From: Cristatella mucedo
Taxonomy: Eukaryota; Bryozoa; Phylactolaemata; Cristatellidae
Direction of reading: 5' to 3'
Assembly (NCBI GenBank): GCA_009760855.2
Contig: WPIO01000119.1
Location: 1,050,001-1,110,000 of the forward strand
Length of the DNA: 60,000 bases
Position 1 is the first letter of the stretch. Each line of letters opens with the position of its first letter. The position numbers and the translations under genes are program-made. The notes under the pieces were generated by a model. The model saw only the letters and a program-made list of their open reading frames with translations, made no database searches and was not told the DNA's origin. Below are positions 58,471 to 60,000 of this stretch, piece by piece.

Positions 58471-58939
58471 CTGGCCTCGGTTTGAGGAGCAGCCGATGAT
58501 GAGGAGGGGGATGAGGCAGCCAGGCCACCGACGGTCGTAGCAGATCGACTGGCAGAAGAGCGACTGTCCACAGCTTGCTGCTGCTGCTGCTGCTGCAGCT
58601 GTAGTTGCAGTTGCTGCTGCAGGAACAGCTGCAGCTCCACTGACTTTCGCAGAGCCCGACGATCCTCTCGTATGCGCTTCAGCTGTGCCACCACACCACT
58701 GCCGCCGCTCGCCTCTGGCATGTTCACGAAGTCGACGTCCACGTGAAAACCGTACGGGCAGCAGGAGCATCGCCCCTGTGTGTCGTATGTGACAGTGGCC
58801 TTGGGAGGCGGTGCAGCAGACGCGGCCTCTGCCACCGCCGCCACCACAGTCCGACCGCTCTGCCGGGGCAGCGGTGCAAGCGGTGCCGGCGGAGCCGTAG
58901 GATTGCTGGAGGCAGCTCCTTCATTGTACGTCAGCGTGC
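58471..58939 (-). CDS. KANK: KANK family protein, KN-motif exon (157 codons, 5' part missing)
   Basis: Acceptor ttggccattgcag, donor GCCAG/GTGAGA, phase 1 in and 2 out. Exon residues 58-100 form the KN motif: CSCCPYGFHVDVDFVNMPEA, then VVAQLKRIREDRRALRKSVE. In known KANK proteins this N-terminal motif binds talin and places the protein around focal adhesions. The core PYGF-x-x-D-x-DFV is kept, but the two leucines of the usual LDLDF are valines. A Gln/Leu-rich run from CAG/CTG repeats follows, then Ser/Ala-rich sequence. Total visible coding length from here to the stop is 5000 bases, about 1665 residues. The start codon exon is not in view. Confidence 0.9.
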
Positions 58940-59147
58940 CTGCAATGGCCAAGCAGAGATCGACAATCACAATCAAATTCAGAAAGTAGCGGCAACGCGA
59001 ATTTTAGCTGCTTTAACACTTCAAGCTCGTTATGGGAGATTGCAAGTAGTTGGTTGGAATAAAAGCCATTCTACAGGCAATATCGAGTAATATTGAGCTT
59101 TCCATATAAAGCAGCCTGAGTCCATCCACTCGGTCTGACCGTAGTGT

Positions 59148-59241
59148 GTATATATATATATATATATATTTATTTATTTATTTACATATGCTATATATAT
59201 ATATATTAAACTATGTTATATTATATATACTGTATATATAA

Positions 59242-59277
<36 letters not shown>

Positions 59278-59290
59278 ATTTACATATATA

Positions 59291-59324
<34 letters not shown>

Positions 59325-59385
59325 CATATACATATATATATATATTCCACTATATATATATATAATATGTATATATATGTATATA

Positions 59386-59439
<54 letters not shown>

Positions 59440-59455
59440 TAGTGGAATGTACTGC

Positions 59456-59460
<5 letters not shown>
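59148..59460. repeat. (TA)n-rich region
   Basis: Several TA runs broken by ttta, tgtg and cata words. It includes an inverted pair ttccactatata (about 59345) and tatatagtggaa (about 59435). Confidence 0.9.

Positions 59461-59522
<62 letters not shown>
59455..59522. repeat. (TG)n microsatellite
   Basis: About 33 TG units. Confidence 0.95.
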
Positions 59523-59525
<3 letters not shown>

Positions 59526-60000
59526 ATTTATGTATGCATGTGTGTACGTAGTACCAGCACACTGCACATACAATCAGGCTTCGTAATGACATCAGCAGTA
59601 CATTCCATGCTACGGCTTGCATGTGCTTCAACACAACTGCCAGTACAGCACGGCTGGTCGTCAACGCCAGGGTGTACATGCTTCTTTAGACTCGGCTTAA
59701 GGCAGGGTAGGGGGCTGCAGCTATCAGAAGGGGTCACCAATAGCCTGGCTGCCGCTGGGCTGGCTTCGTTGAGCAGAGTGAGAGCTAGTGCCAACCAGGT
59801 TTACTAAACCTGAGCATTAAGCAGAGCTGATAGCTAATAGCATCAATGATAAGCCAGGAGCCTCGAGAAAGAGCCAGTGGTGCAATCTATCTGCTCATCT
59901 ATGATGTGATGACTGTTAAACTATTACTTTGAACGACTGTAAGCATGTGTGCATGGTGGCTTGGCAACAGCCAGGGCAGTGGGTTGCTGTTGCTTTTCCA

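Larger units (their letters stand above)
58940..60000. other. Probable first KANK intron, microsatellite-rich
   Basis: It holds TA, TG and TTTA repeats. The KN exon enters in phase 1, so at least one upstream coding exon is required; none could be identified before the window ends. Confidence 0.5.

Overview
This is a eukaryotic (animal) nuclear window with two split protein-coding genes facing each other, embedded in dense repeats. There is no operon structure, prophage, CRISPR array, rRNA or stand-alone tRNA gene. Exons were rebuilt by eye from splice sites, reading-frame phase and family resemblance.

Gene 1 (+ strand, 11801-27164) is a complete four-exon ceramide phosphoethanolamine synthase-like gene (CPES, CDP-alcohol phosphatidyltransferase family) of 400 residues. 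It is preceded by a GC/CpG-rich stretch (about 10.65-11.8 kb) that probably holds its promoter and 5' UTR. Its long introns are filled with retrotransposons and microsatellites. Gene 2 (- strand, from beyond 58939 down to 33768) is a KANK-family gene (KN motif and ankyrin repeat protein). Seventeen exons are visible, with 5000 coding bases including the stop. All junction phases agree from the KN motif, through two coiled-coil/IGVGD exons and a very long Ala/Ser/Thr-rich middle, to five ankyrin repeats and a short C-terminal tail. The first exon with the start codon was not found and probably lies beyond the window edge.

The remainder is repeats. There are two related non-LTR retrotransposon families. 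Family B has a YADD reverse transcriptase, a conserved 3' hairpin and an (ATT)n tail. Family A has an (ACATT)n tail. Many copies are 5'-truncated or nested. A tRNA-derived SINE is present in about nine copies. There are many microsatellites (GT, TC, GA, TA, ATCC), an 18-copy 10-bp minisatellite, a 26-copy GCTGA array, two perfect hairpins, and a roughly 400-bp unclassified dispersed repeat in two inverted copies.

Layout: 0-10.6 kb intergenic repeats; 10.65-27.2 kb CPES; 27.2-33.7 kb convergent intergenic region with a GC-rich patch of uncertain nature (27.5-30.2 kb) and retrotransposon debris; 33.77-58.94 kb KANK; 59-60 kb microsatellites, probably in the first KANK intron. A CPES homologue, KANK, tRNA-derived SINEs and this LINE type together suggest an invertebrate, perhaps a lophotrochozoan or flatworm. 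That placement is an inference and not firm. CPES is a membrane lipid enzyme and KANK a cortical adhesion/cytoskeleton scaffold, so nothing indicates that the two genes work together. I saw no convincing undescribed molecular system. The most interesting signals are the repeat-on-repeat nesting, the in-frame pentamer array beside a KANK donor, and the KANK exon architecture.
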